Shown: positions 51,949 to 60,187 of the stretch, one piece after another
Numbering within the stretch: the first letter of the stretch is position 1
Layout of the letters: the number at the start of each line of letters is the position of its first letter
Assembly: GCA_964387025.1 (NCBI GenBank)
Contig: CAYLUZ010000006.1
Location: 248,001-312,000, forward strand
Direction of reading: 5' to 3'
DNA length: 64,000 nucleotides
From: PNON01 sp964387025
GTDB taxonomy: Bacteria > Chloroflexota > Anaerolineae > Anaerolineales > Anaerolineaceae
Translations under genes and position numbers: made by a program
The notes under the pieces: generated by a model
Told to the model about the DNA's origin: nothing
Database searches by the model: none
Seen by the model: only the letters and a program-made list of their open reading frames with translations

Positions 51949-52509
51949 TCAATTCCACTCAGGGGGGTTGACGACCATCCTGGCTTCTTTCAGGTTGACA
52001 CTGATGATCACTGATTCAATTGCCGGGAGAAGAATTTCTTCTCCTTTTTCAGATTTGACAACATACACGTCATTGGCACCGGTTTCCAGAACCTCAGTCA
52101 GTACACCAAGCAATTGATCAGCAGTATCAAAAACATTCAATCCGACCAGATCAAAGTGATAATACTCCCCGTCAGGTAATGCTGGAAGGTGATCTTTAAG
52201 GATATAAATAAATTTGTTCCGAAATAATCCGGCTTGATCTGGATCAGTTACATCCTTGAAGGTGATCAACATGGCTCTGTCCATCGCCCTGCGCGTCCTA
52301 ATGACCAGAGGTTGATGATCTTCACCAATTAAGACTTCACTTCCCGGTTTGAAACGGTCAACAGACTCTGAATAGGGGTCGATCATCATTTCCCCGTCGA
52401 CGCCATGCGGGCGGCGGATCTTCCCTATGAGGATGAACACAGGCTCGCCCGGTTGGGGCGAGCCTTGATTGATGATATTTTTTCGTAATGAATTCTTCCG
52501 TACACTCAT
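51949..52509 (-). CDS. rimM: 16S rRNA processing protein RimM
   Basis: This 186-aa protein has the N-terminal RimM domain (GKIRRPHGVDGEMMIDPYS) and a C-terminal PRC-barrel with YYHFDLVGLNVFD and LLPAIESVI. It binds S19 and matures the 30S head. ATG 52509 overlaps the khpA stop by 4 bp. The gene order rpsP-khpA-rimM is widely conserved in bacteria, usually followed by trmD and rplS. Here dprA follows instead. Confidence 0.95.
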   Translation of the reverse strand: MSVRKNSLRKNIINQGSPQPGEPVFILIGKIRRPHGVDGEMMIDPYSESVDRFKPGSEVLIGEDHQPLVIRTRRAMDRAMLITFKDVTDPDQAGLFRNKFIYILKDHLPALPDGEYYHFDLVGLNVFDTADQLLGVLTEVLETGANDVYVVKSEKGEEILLPAIESVIISVNLKEARMVVNPPEWN

Positions 52510-52742
52510 CGTGGTTCGATCACATCCAGGTTGGCTTGTTTTCCTTCGGAATTAGCAGCAACCCGTAAAAGTATACGGATGGCATTGGCTACCTTACCAC
52601 CTTTTCCAATAACCCTACCCATATCCTCTTTGACGACATGTAATTCCAAATTCACTTTACCGCCCATTACTTTTTGGTTTACCTGAACCTGATCAGGATG
52701 ATCAACCAGGGAACGGGCAATATACTCGATCAGCTCTTTCAA
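52506..52742 (-). CDS. khpA: KH-domain RNA-binding protein KhpA
   Basis: The 78-aa protein is essentially one KH domain with the GxxG loop in MGRVIGKGGKVANAIR. It binds RNA with its partner KhpB and affects cell division and envelope synthesis in Gram-positive bacteria. The start is TTG 52742 with AAGGAG upstream. It lies 42 bp after rpsP and overlaps rimM, as in many genomes. Confidence 0.94.
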   Translation of the reverse strand: MKELIEYIARSLVDHPDQVQVNQKVMGGKVNLELHVVKEDMGRVIGKGGKVANAIRILLRVAANSEGKQANLDVIEPR

Positions 52743-52784
52743 TGAAGCTCCTTTCCCATTGATGGGACGCTATCAAATCAGCGG

Positions 52785-53126
52785 CTATTGTCGGGTTTTT
52801 GGACTAACGGGTCTTTTTAGTTTTGCAGCTGCGGAATCTGCCATCACGGTTTCCAAGCTTTCACCAGCTTTAATTCGCGCGAAACGATCCATAAGTCCGA
52901 TGGTAGTGAAAATCTTAATTACGGATTCACTTGGCTGAGCGCCTTTGCTCATCCAATCAAATACTCTTTCTTCCTTGACTTCCACAGTGGAAGGATTGGT
53001 GCGTGGGTTATAGAAACCTAAGATTTCCAAGAAGCGGCCATCGCGGGGAGCTTCTTTATCTGCAGCGATAATTCTGTAACTGGGTTGTCCTTTCAGACCT
53101 GTACGACGAAGACGAATGCGAACCAT
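52785..53126 (-). CDS. rpsP: 30S ribosomal protein S16
   Basis: The 113-aa protein starts MVRIRLRRTGLKGQPSYRI and contains APRDGRFLEILGFYNPRTNP, the S16 signature. It is a core assembly protein of the 30S subunit. Length is slightly above the usual 80-90 because of a basic C-terminal extension. AGGAGA precedes ATG 53126. An imperfect palindrome lies in its leader just after the ffh stop. Confidence 0.97.
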   Translation of the reverse strand: MVRIRLRRTGLKGQPSYRIIAADKEAPRDGRFLEILGFYNPRTNPSTVEVKEERVFDWMSKGAQPSESVIKIFTTIGLMDRFARIKAGESLETVMADSAAAKLKRPVSPKTRQ

Positions 53127-53171
53127 TTAAAATTTCTCCTATTTCTTGATTTAACTAATTGTTCCTGAAAT

Positions 53172-53220
53172 ATAGACCAGTGGTTGAGAGGTGCAGAAAG
53201 GTGCACTCCAGTGGTTCTAT
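53172..53220 (-). other. Imperfect palindrome between ffh and rpsP
   Basis: Nested pairings ATAGA/TCTAT, CCA/TGG, TGG/CCA and GTGCA/TGCAC span about 49 bases. They overlap the ffh stop and lie about 46 bases upstream of the rpsP start. No T tract follows, so it is more likely an RNA processing or stability element than a terminator. Confidence 0.45.
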
Positions 53221-54548
53221 CTCAGGTTCCTGAACAGGCCGGCTAAACCTTTACTGCCTGTTTTATTAAGTGTTTTCATCATTCGCTGCGCTTCACGAAA
53301 CTGTTTTAACATCCGGTTTACTTCCATTACTTCTGATCCACAGCCTGCCGCAATTCTTCTTCTGCGACTGGCATTCAGGATGTCCGGATTTATTCGTTCC
53401 GCCCGCGTCATCGAATTAATGATGGCTTCTGTCAATTTTAACCTGTTTTCTGTTTCTTGGGGAGATATGGATTGTGCAGCTTTTCCAAGATCGCCCGGCA
53501 GCATATCGAAAATCTGGGAGAGCGGACCCATTTTTTTCATTTGTTTCAGTTGGTCCGCGAAGTCTTCCAATGTAAATTGCCCGCTTGCCAGACTGGAAGC
53601 TTGTTTTTGAACAGCTTCCTGATCGAAAGCAGCTTCAGCCTTCTGGATCAGACCCATAATATCGCCCATACCGAGAATTCTGGAAGCAAGGCGATCTGGT
53701 AAATATGCTTCGATCGCATCAATACCCTCGCCCGTGCTTAAGAACTTGATCGGTACGCCTGTTACAGCACGGATCGAGATTGCAGCACCGCCGCGTGAAT
53801 CTCCATCCATTTTGGTCATGATCAAGCCTGTAAGCTTGACCGAGTCTCTGAATCCTTCGGCTATATGCAGGGCTTCCTGCCCGATCATGGAATCTACTAC
53901 AAGCAGAGTCTCGATTGGTTCCACTTTGCTGCGAATGGCTTTAAGCTCATTCATCAGGGTATCATCGAGTTGAGACCGCCCGGCAGTATCAATGATCAAT
54001 ATGGTCGCACCACTTTTTTGCCCGTTAACCAGCGCTTTCTTTACAAGGTCGGGTGGAGTTACTCCATCCATTGTAAAAACTGGTACCCCTATTTTTTCAC
54101 CCAGGATCTGTAATTGCTTGATGGCTGCAGGTCTATATGGGTCAGCGGCGACCAGTTCCACCCGTTCTCCTTGAGAACGCAGCATCGCGGCCAGTTTGGC
54201 AGCTGCTGTGGTCTTACCGGAGCCCTGTAACCCAACCAGCATGATCACCCGGGGTTTCTCGCCTGTCAGGTTCAATCGATCAGGTTCACCCAGGCTAGCG
54301 ATCAATTCTTCGTGAACGATCTTGATCACTTGCTGAGCCGGATTTAAAGCTTTAGATACTTCCGCACCAATGGCACGAATTTTTACCCTGGCCAGGAAAT
54401 CTTTCACCACGCTGTAATGAACATCCGCCTCAAGCAAGGCAAGGCGTATCTCACGCAGGACACTGTCTACGTCCTCCTCAGATAGTTTTCCACGCTTTCG
54501 CAGGTTGGTGAAGATCTGACTTAGTTTTCCTGAAAGGTTTTCAAACAT
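53217..54548 (-). CDS. ffh: Signal recognition particle protein Ffh
   Basis: This 443-aa SRP54 homologue targets nascent membrane proteins to the Sec translocon. Its N domain covers about 1-85. The G domain has G1 GLQGSGKTTAA and DTAGRSQLDD, and the TKMDGDSRGGAA region follows. The C-terminal methionine-rich M domain binds SRP RNA (about 300-443). Length is normal. It is the first gene of the ffh-rpsP-khpA-rimM-dprA-manC-topA run and has its own promoter at 54575-54603. The SRP RNA gene is not seen nearby. Confidence 0.97.
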   Translation of the reverse strand: MFENLSGKLSQIFTNLRKRGKLSEEDVDSVLREIRLALLEADVHYSVVKDFLARVKIRAIGAEVSKALNPAQQVIKIVHEELIASLGEPDRLNLTGEKPRVIMLVGLQGSGKTTAAAKLAAMLRSQGERVELVAADPYRPAAIKQLQILGEKIGVPVFTMDGVTPPDLVKKALVNGQKSGATILIIDTAGRSQLDDTLMNELKAIRSKVEPIETLLVVDSMIGQEALHIAEGFRDSVKLTGLIMTKMDGDSRGGAAISIRAVTGVPIKFLSTGEGIDAIEAYLPDRLASRILGMGDIMGLIQKAEAAFDQEAVQKQASSLASGQFTLEDFADQLKQMKKMGPLSQIFDMLPGDLGKAAQSISPQETENRLKLTEAIINSMTRAERINPDILNASRRRRIAAGCGSEVMEVNRMLKQFREAQRMMKTLNKTGSKGLAGLFRNLR

Positions 54549-54574
54549 AAAAATTTCCTTTATCTTGCTGAAGG

Positions 54575-54603
54575 ATTTTATATTGTATATGGTAAATGGT
54601 CAA
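54575..54603 (-). promoter_or_regulatory. Sigma70-type promoter of the ffh operon
   Basis: On the minus strand TTGACC (54603-54598) and TAAAAT (54580-54575) are 17 bases apart. The leader to ATG 54548 is about 20 bases and contains AAAGGAAA. The rest of the 270-bp gap to the MFS gene shows nothing recognisable. Confidence 0.6.
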
Positions 54604-54818
54604 GAACGATCCTTTTATTTGTGGACGATCTTTTTATTCTATTCTTACCAAAATTCAGCGATTAGCCCATCTCCTGGAATATTTCATGCTGTTTTCACTA
54701 ATAAATCACATTCTACCCGCCTAGTTTTCATATGGTTTTTGCCTCGATTTGGTCTGTGAAGTAGGCTATTGGGTGATAAAATCATTCGAGTGTCAAAACC
54801 AAGGAACAGGAATAGAAC

Positions 54819-56048
54819 ATGGTAATCCTTGAACAACTAAAAAAGCTGCCTAGAGAATTAAAACTCTTTATGTCTGCAACCGTTATCATGGGAATGGCTT
54901 TCAGTGTTTACGAGTCGACATTTAACAATTTCCTCAACTCCAAATTTGTCATGACGGGCTTTCAACGCTCCTTTCTGGAAATTCCACGGGAATTACCCGG
55001 AGTTTTAGTCGTATTTGTTACGGCCATGGTCTGGTTCCTTTGCAGCCGGCGGCTGGCTGGATATGCAATGCTTCTCGGTGCAGTCGGAACATTACTTATC
55101 GGGTTTGCCGCCCCTGAATATGCCATGATGACAATCTGGTTGTTCATCTTCAGTATGGGCCAGCACATTTGGCTGCCTTTACAATCTGCCATCGGCATGG
55201 AATTAGCTAAGGATGGTAAGGTAGGCGCAAGATTAGGCCAACTCAATTCGCTCAAGAACCTGGCTGCGATCATTGGAAGTTTTATTGTTTTTGCAGGTTT
55301 TCGGTTTCTACACTTTAATTTTCACACTACATTCATTATTACTGCAATTTTACTGGTATTGACAGCTATTTTATTTTTTAAAATGTCTCCCCAGCCTGCC
55401 CGGAAGCCAGGTTCGTTTCTTAAGCTTCATAAAGAATATAACCTGTATTATTTCTTGTCCATCCTTTTCGGATCGCGTAAACAGATATTTATCACTTTCG
55501 CACCCTGGGTACTGGTCACAGTATTCAAACAACCCACCCAAATTATGGCTACACTATTAATGGTTGGTGGAATAATCGGTATATTCTTTCAACCACTATT
55601 AGGAAAGATGATCGATAAGCTGGGAGAGAAAATTGTTCTGGAAACAGAAGCAATCCTGCTGGCATTTGTCTGCCTGGGTTACGGTTTCGCCAGATTCGTC
55701 CTGCCTGAAGCCACCGCGTTGACCGTGACATTTATTTGCTTTCTGCTGGACCAGGTACTGATATCTGTCAATATGGCCAGAGCAACTTACATAAATAAGA
55801 TCGCCCTGCAGCCGGCAGATGTGCAACCCGCTCTGACTTTTTCAGTTACCCTGGACCATGTCTTTTCAATCACCATAGCATTGATCGGTGGCGCAATCTG
55901 GAATGCCTTTGGCTACCAGTACGTTTTTCTGATTGGTGTGGGTATTGCGATCATCAACTTCTTCGCAGCATCAAAGATCAGTATTCCAGAGAACAACAAA
56001 ACTACACCTTTGGTTTTTTCGCTTTCAGATGATGGTGTAATAAAATAA
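54819..56048 (+). CDS. MFS-type membrane transporter
   Basis: This 409-aa protein has about eleven to twelve hydrophobic helices in two halves, separated by a cytoplasmic loop near residues 190-215 (FKMSPQPARKPGSFLKLHKE). MVGGIIGIFFQPLLGKMIDKLGEK looks like the MFS loop motif when read in two parts. Substrate is unknown; it does not carry clear drug-antiporter or sugar motifs that I can name. AGGAA lies 7-8 bases before ATG 54819. It is divergent from ffh. The 294-bp gap downstream holds no recognisable gene. Confidence 0.75.
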   Translation: MVILEQLKKLPRELKLFMSATVIMGMAFSVYESTFNNFLNSKFVMTGFQRSFLEIPRELPGVLVVFVTAMVWFLCSRRLAGYAMLLGAVGTLLIGFAAPEYAMMTIWLFIFSMGQHIWLPLQSAIGMELAKDGKVGARLGQLNSLKNLAAIIGSFIVFAGFRFLHFNFHTTFIITAILLVLTAILFFKMSPQPARKPGSFLKLHKEYNLYYFLSILFGSRKQIFITFAPWVLVTVFKQPTQIMATLLMVGGIIGIFFQPLLGKMIDKLGEKIVLETEAILLAFVCLGYGFARFVLPEATALTVTFICFLLDQVLISVNMARATYINKIALQPADVQPALTFSVTLDHVFSITIALIGGAIWNAFGYQYVFLIGVGIAIINFFAASKISIPENNKTTPLVFSLSDDGVIK

Positions 56049-56342
56049 TTCCATGGGGTTGGATTCAACCCACGAAAATTCCTATTGCCTTAATATTTAC
56101 TTTATTCGCGCTTTGTCTCTCCATCCATTTCACTCTTAAGATAAGAAAAATCAACGTGAATTGGTATATTTGTTTCCTTTTTCAGGATTTATTTAGGAAT
56201 TATTGGGGACATAGATAGCTGTTTACAGGTAGCATAAGAATAATTGAGGTGGATAATTCCTTTATCCTCGATGGTGTAAAACTTGAAGTAACTATGTGGG
56301 CAGTTTGCTAAAAACTGATCCACGAGTTTACGGAGGCATTCT

Positions 56343-56888
56343 ATGGATTCTACCTTTACGATTATCGTGGTGGTTGTGGTTGTGGTGTTAATTGGCTTCT
56401 TTTTAGGACCATGGTTTGCCAGACGCAGCCGTTCGAAACGGTACCATGACAAATATGGGGCTGAGTATGATGATGCTGTGAAATCCTTAGGGGATGAGAA
56501 GAAAGCCCAGGCAGAGATGGATCAACGGAAAAAACATGTTAAGGATTTAAAAATTCATTCACTTACTGATAAAGAACGTGAGCGTTACGTCGCTGATTGG
56601 ACAGCAGTCCAATCCAAATTCGTGGATGAACCAGCTCAAGCGATTGTGGATGCCGATAGGTTGATCATGGAAGTCATGCAGATTCGTGCTTATCCTATTT
56701 CTGATTTTGACCAACGGGCTTCTGATCTTTCGGTCAACTACCCGGAATTGGTGAGTAATTACCGTGCTGCGCGAGCAATTGCGATCAAAAGTAAAGAGGG
56801 TAAGGCAGATACCGAGGAATTAAGGCAGGCAATGATCTATTATCGACCTTTATTTGAGGAATTGCTCGAAACAAAGGCCGTTGCTTAA
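56343..56888 (+). CDS. Membrane-anchored uncharacterised protein with FVDEP domain
   Basis: This 181-aa protein has a very hydrophobic Val-rich helix (about residues 5-24) and then a cytoplasmic helical domain. RYHDKYGAEYDDAV (33-46) is followed by RYVADWTAVQSKFVDEP (81-97), a GYP-like AYPISDFDQRASDLSVNYP segment (116-134) and a C-terminal ADTEELRQAMIYYRPLFEEL. I recall very similar uncharacterised proteins in Actinobacteria and Acidobacteria, but this is memory, not a search. The next gene encodes a protein sharing the FVDEP and TEELR parts. GGAGG precedes ATG 56343. Function is unknown. Confidence 0.75.
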   Translation: MDSTFTIIVVVVVVVLIGFFLGPWFARRSRSKRYHDKYGAEYDDAVKSLGDEKKAQAEMDQRKKHVKDLKIHSLTDKERERYVADWTAVQSKFVDEPAQAIVDADRLIMEVMQIRAYPISDFDQRASDLSVNYPELVSNYRAARAIAIKSKEGKADTEELRQAMIYYRPLFEELLETKAVA

Positions 56889-56901
56889 AGGAGAAGTAGA
56901 A

Positions 56902-57633
56902 ATGGACAGTCAAAATAATGAAGACCAAACAGTCTCAACTGGTAATCTCGAGTATACCGAAAAGGATAAATATTACCAGGAAGGGGTTCGAGATTCTATG
57001 GTTGATAGAATCCCTGCTGATGCAGCTATTCTTAGCGAAACGCCGATGGGCGGTACTGTTGCTGCAGTAACCCCGATGAATGATTCAATTGTTGAAGAGA
57101 CCAGGGTTCATGATACTTATTTTCCTCAGATCCCGATGGGCGGAACATTAGCTGCCGTTAGCCCGTTGGATGACACAATCATTCACGAAGAGCCGATGGA
57201 GGAAATGACCAACCAGGAATCTATAATAAGCGTGGACACTCACAATAATACTCCAGCTAGTGAGCTGATAATTGACAATTCCGATTTAAACAAGTCTATC
57301 CCGTTTGAGCCAACGATGAGAGTTACCTCAAAACCCGAAACGCCAACCGTAACGAGTGCCATCCCCTTTGTTGCTCTACTCAGCCGTGAAGAATCACTCC
57401 AATTTCGCACACGCTGGAACGAGATCCAGGGGAAGTTTGTAGACGAACCTCGTACAGCAGTGCAGCAAGCGGATAAGCTTGTAGAAGACGTAATGGAACA
57501 AATCTCGACCATGTTTTCAAAAGAACATGATACGCTTGTAAGCCAATGGAAACAAGGAAACGATGTTTCAACCGAAGATCTACGCAAGGCTTTGCAGCGT
57601 TACCGCTCCTTCTTCAACCGGCTGGTGGTGTAA
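56902..57633 (+). CDS. Soluble paralogue of the FVDEP-domain protein with 30-residue repeats
   Basis: The start at ATG 56902 follows GGAG and gives 243 aa; an in-frame ATG at 56854 lies in the upstream gene. No transmembrane helix is visible. Residues 48-66 and 78-96 are near-identical repeats of the form PMGGT(V/L)AAV(T/S)P, 30 residues apart. Residues 165-243 match the C-terminal domain of the upstream protein (RWNEIQGKFVDEP, QADKLVEDVM, STEDLRKALQRYRSFF) but lack about 20 residues around its AYP...DLSV segment. It lies 13 bp after the upstream stop, so the two are co-transcribed. Function is unknown; a soluble partner of the membrane paralogue is inferred. Confidence 0.72.
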   Translation: MDSQNNEDQTVSTGNLEYTEKDKYYQEGVRDSMVDRIPADAAILSETPMGGTVAAVTPMNDSIVEETRVHDTYFPQIPMGGTLAAVSPLDDTIIHEEPMEEMTNQESIISVDTHNNTPASELIIDNSDLNKSIPFEPTMRVTSKPETPTVTSAIPFVALLSREESLQFRTRWNEIQGKFVDEPRTAVQQADKLVEDVMEQISTMFSKEHDTLVSQWKQGNDVSTEDLRKALQRYRSFFNRLVV

Positions 57634-57675
57634 TACTTTAATTATCGACGCCGGCAGAAATTCTTATCGGTTGAA

Positions 57676-57717
57676 AGTGACCTGACCAAATGAATGGTCA
57701 GGTCACTGATTTTTTTT
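57676..57717 (+). terminator. Strong intrinsic terminator after the FVDEP pair
   Basis: A perfect 13-bp stem AGTGACCTGACCA (57676-57688) / TGGTCAGGTCACT (57695-57707) has a 6-base loop and is followed by eight T. It lies about 43 bases past the stop codon. Confidence 0.93.
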
Positions 57718-57816
57718 ATATCCTTGTCATCCTTATACAGACTCGTAACTTAGTCTTTTTCCAGGTGTTTAATGAAAATATAAGTGAATTATCAAATATA
57801 AATATCAGGAGAAAGC

Positions 57817-58665
57817 ATGCCAAAAGTCGCAATTGTTACAGATAGTACCGTTAATTTACCCCAGAGCATAATAAAAGAGTATTCCATAACAGTTGCCTCA
57901 CAGCTTGTGATTTGGGATAACAAGACATATCTCGATGGGATCGATATCCAGCCTGCAGAGTTCTATACCAGGCTTCAAACATCCAAATCAATGCCTTCTT
58001 CCTCTCAGGTATCACCTATAACGATGAGGGATATTTTTTCCGGATTATTGGACCAGGGATATGAAGTTCTTGCAATAATGATCTCCTCCCACCTCTCAGG
58101 AACGATGAGCTCAGCCATCATGGCTAAAGAGATGCTGCCTGAAAAACCCATCGAATTGGTCGATTCATTGAATGCTTCCATGGCATTGGGATTCCAGGTA
58201 TTAATGGCTGCCAGGGCGGCCAAGAATGGGGCGTCTCTGCAAGAATGCAAAGTTATTGCCGAAAAAGCCCGAGATCAATCCGGGGTATTTTTCGTGGTGG
58301 ATACCCTTGAATTTCTGCACCGTGGAGGTCGAATTGGTGGTGCTGCCCGGTTATTAGGTACTGCTCTCAACCTAAAGCCTATACTCACAGTTGACGGTGG
58401 AAAAATTGAACCGGTCGCTAGGGTCAGGACACAACGTAAAGCATTCGAAAAGATGCTGAATCTCCTTGCTGAGAAACTGGATCGAGGTAGCATATCAAGA
58501 TTGAGTGTTCTCCATGCGAACGCTGCTTCACAGGCAGATCAGCTCATGTCCGAATTGGTTCAACGCTTCCACCCGGCAGAAACCATCATGACCGAAGTCA
58601 GTCCTGTCATTGGTACGCATACTGGTCCCGGTACTGTTGGTGTTGCCTATCTGATTGATATGTAA
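57817..58665 (+). CDS. DegV family fatty-acid-binding protein
   Basis: This 282-aa protein begins KVAIVTDSTVNLPQSII and has the two-domain DegV fold, with the TSKSMPSSSQVSP segment and SSHLSGTMSSA. The central FLHRGGRIGGAARLLG and GTHTGPGTVGVAY are typical. DegV/FakB proteins bind a fatty acid and, with FakA, present it for phosphorylation. No FakA gene is nearby. AGGAGA precedes ATG 57817. It is flanked by terminators, so it is probably monocistronic. Confidence 0.93.
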   Translation: MPKVAIVTDSTVNLPQSIIKEYSITVASQLVIWDNKTYLDGIDIQPAEFYTRLQTSKSMPSSSQVSPITMRDIFSGLLDQGYEVLAIMISSHLSGTMSSAIMAKEMLPEKPIELVDSLNASMALGFQVLMAARAAKNGASLQECKVIAEKARDQSGVFFVVDTLEFLHRGGRIGGAARLLGTALNLKPILTVDGGKIEPVARVRTQRKAFEKMLNLLAEKLDRGSISRLSVLHANAASQADQLMSELVQRFHPAETIMTEVSPVIGTHTGPGTVGVAYLIDM

Positions 58666-58682
58666 TTCCATTATTCAACATC

Positions 58683-58722
58683 AAACGTCAGCCTTGATGT
58701 AGAAAAGGTTGACGTTTTTTTT
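58683..58722 (+). terminator. Intrinsic terminator of the degV gene
   Basis: AAACGTCAGCCTT (58683-58695) pairs with AAGGTTGACGTTT (58705-58717) with one G-T pair, and a run of eight T closes it. Confidence 0.88.
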
Positions 58723-58762
58723 AAATCCATCTTTCTCAAGCATTTCATAAATTTATTACAAT

Positions 58763-58791
58763 TTGATAGTTTTTAGAACTTCAGCTATACT
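58763..58791 (+). promoter_or_regulatory. Sigma70-type promoter of the DUF1015 gene
   Basis: TTGATA (58763-58768) and TATACT (58786-58791) are 17 bases apart. The predicted start near 58798 leaves about 25 bases before ATG 58823, including GGAGG. Confidence 0.65.
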
Positions 58792-58822
58792 CAGAGAAGA
58801 ACTATTCATCTGGAGGAAATTC

Positions 58823-60139
58823 ATGCGAAGATACGATAACATCGGTTTAGGTATTCCAGAAACATTTCTGCCTCGTGAAGGTATAGATCTCGCACGTTGG
58901 GCTGTCATTGCATGCGATCAATTTACCTCCCAACCTGAATACTGGGAACAGGTTAAAACTTTTGTTGGTGATAATCCCTCGACATACCAGCTAATTCTCC
59001 CTGAAGTATATTTGGGGAAGCCGGAGGAAGCTGAAAGACTTGCAAATATTAACCAGAATATGCGTCAGTATCTTGCTCAAGGCATTCTTCAACCGCATGA
59101 AGGGATGGTTTACATCGAACGATCGGTGGCTGGAAAAATCCGCAAAGGGCTACTAGTCTGCCTGGATCTTGAAAAGTATGATTACAACAAAGGCTCTGCC
59201 AGTCTGATCCGCCCGACAGAAGGAACAATTCAGGACCGCCTCCCTCCTCGCATCAAGATCCGTGAAAATGCATTTTTGGAGCTTCCTCACATTCTTGTTT
59301 TGATCGACGACCCGCAAAATACTGTAATTGGTTCTGCAGCAACAAGTAAAGCAGACCTTCCCATACTCTACGATTTCGATCTGATGTTGGGTAGCGGACA
59401 TATTTCCGGGTGGTTAGTCAAGGATTTACCATTGGAAAAGAAGATCATGGAAGGCTTAACTAGCCTGGCTGATCCGCAAAAGTTCAAGACAAAATATAAC
59501 CTGCAAGGCAAACAAAACGTGCTTCTTTATGCCATGGGTGATGGTAACCACTCTCTGGCAACTGCAAAAGCCATTTGGGATAAGATGAAATACTCTGTGG
59601 GAATGGTCCACCCCTCACGGTATGCGCTTGTGGAACTTGTAAATGTGCACGACAATGGATTGGAGTTTGAACCGATTCACCGCGTCCTCTTTGATGTAAA
59701 AGGAGATATTTTCGAAAAATTTAAATCTGCATTTAAAGAAAATGTTAAAATTACAAAAATAACTGATCCATTGCAGATGAAAGATCTCATTTCGAAATCG
59801 ACCCCGGAAGTACAACGAATCGGTATCATCGACCCGACAGGTATTCATATAATGGAACTGATTCATCAACCACTTAATTTGCCGGTTGGGAATTTGCAGG
59901 ACTTTCTGGATAACCTGATCAAATCTGGCGGTGCAAAAAATATTGATTATGTTCATGGCGAGGACACCGTATTTGAACTGGGAAGAAAACCCGGTAATGT
60001 CGGTTTTTATCTTCCCGCAATGCAAAAAGCCGAACTATTTAAAACTGTGATCCTGGATGGTGCTCTACCTCGGAAAACATTCTCGATGGGAGAAGCTATA
60101 GAAAAACGTTTTTATTTGGAAGCGCGAAAAATAAAATAA
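58823..60139 (+). CDS. DUF1015 family protein
   Basis: This 438-aa cytoplasmic protein begins MRRYDNIGLGIPETFLP. ATG 58823 is preceded by TGGAGGAA; a longer open frame back to 58763 overlaps the promoter and is rejected. Family features are WAVIACDQFTSQPEYW, a Y-Q-L-I-L-P-E-V segment, RPTEGTIQDRLPPR, the MGDGNHSLATAKAIW motif and a C-terminal YVHGED. DUF1015 has no established enzyme activity. Some members lie near serine or phosphoserine genes, but no such link is visible here. Confidence 0.9.
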   Translation: MRRYDNIGLGIPETFLPREGIDLARWAVIACDQFTSQPEYWEQVKTFVGDNPSTYQLILPEVYLGKPEEAERLANINQNMRQYLAQGILQPHEGMVYIERSVAGKIRKGLLVCLDLEKYDYNKGSASLIRPTEGTIQDRLPPRIKIRENAFLELPHILVLIDDPQNTVIGSAATSKADLPILYDFDLMLGSGHISGWLVKDLPLEKKIMEGLTSLADPQKFKTKYNLQGKQNVLLYAMGDGNHSLATAKAIWDKMKYSVGMVHPSRYALVELVNVHDNGLEFEPIHRVLFDVKGDIFEKFKSAFKENVKITKITDPLQMKDLISKSTPEVQRIGIIDPTGIHIMELIHQPLNLPVGNLQDFLDNLIKSGGAKNIDYVHGEDTVFELGRKPGNVGFYLPAMQKAELFKTVILDGALPRKTFSMGEAIEKRFYLEARKIK

Positions 60140-60156
60140 GATGATTTAGAGATTAA

Positions 60157-60187
60157 AAACCGCCAGAGACCTGGCGGTTTATTTTTT
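60157..60187. terminator. Bidirectional terminator between DUF1015 and CAP/LysM genes
   Basis: AAACCGCCAG (60157-60166) and CTGGCGGTTT (60171-60180) form a 10-bp stem with an AGAC loop. T tracts follow on both strands. The stop codon of the minus-strand gene lies at the edge of the stem. Confidence 0.9.

Noticed and set aside
56049..56342. Possible small gene in the 294-bp gap after the MFS transporter
   Set aside because: No open frame with a Shine-Dalgarno and no convincing promoter or RNA structure was found; TTGA-like sequences here lack a well-spaced -10.
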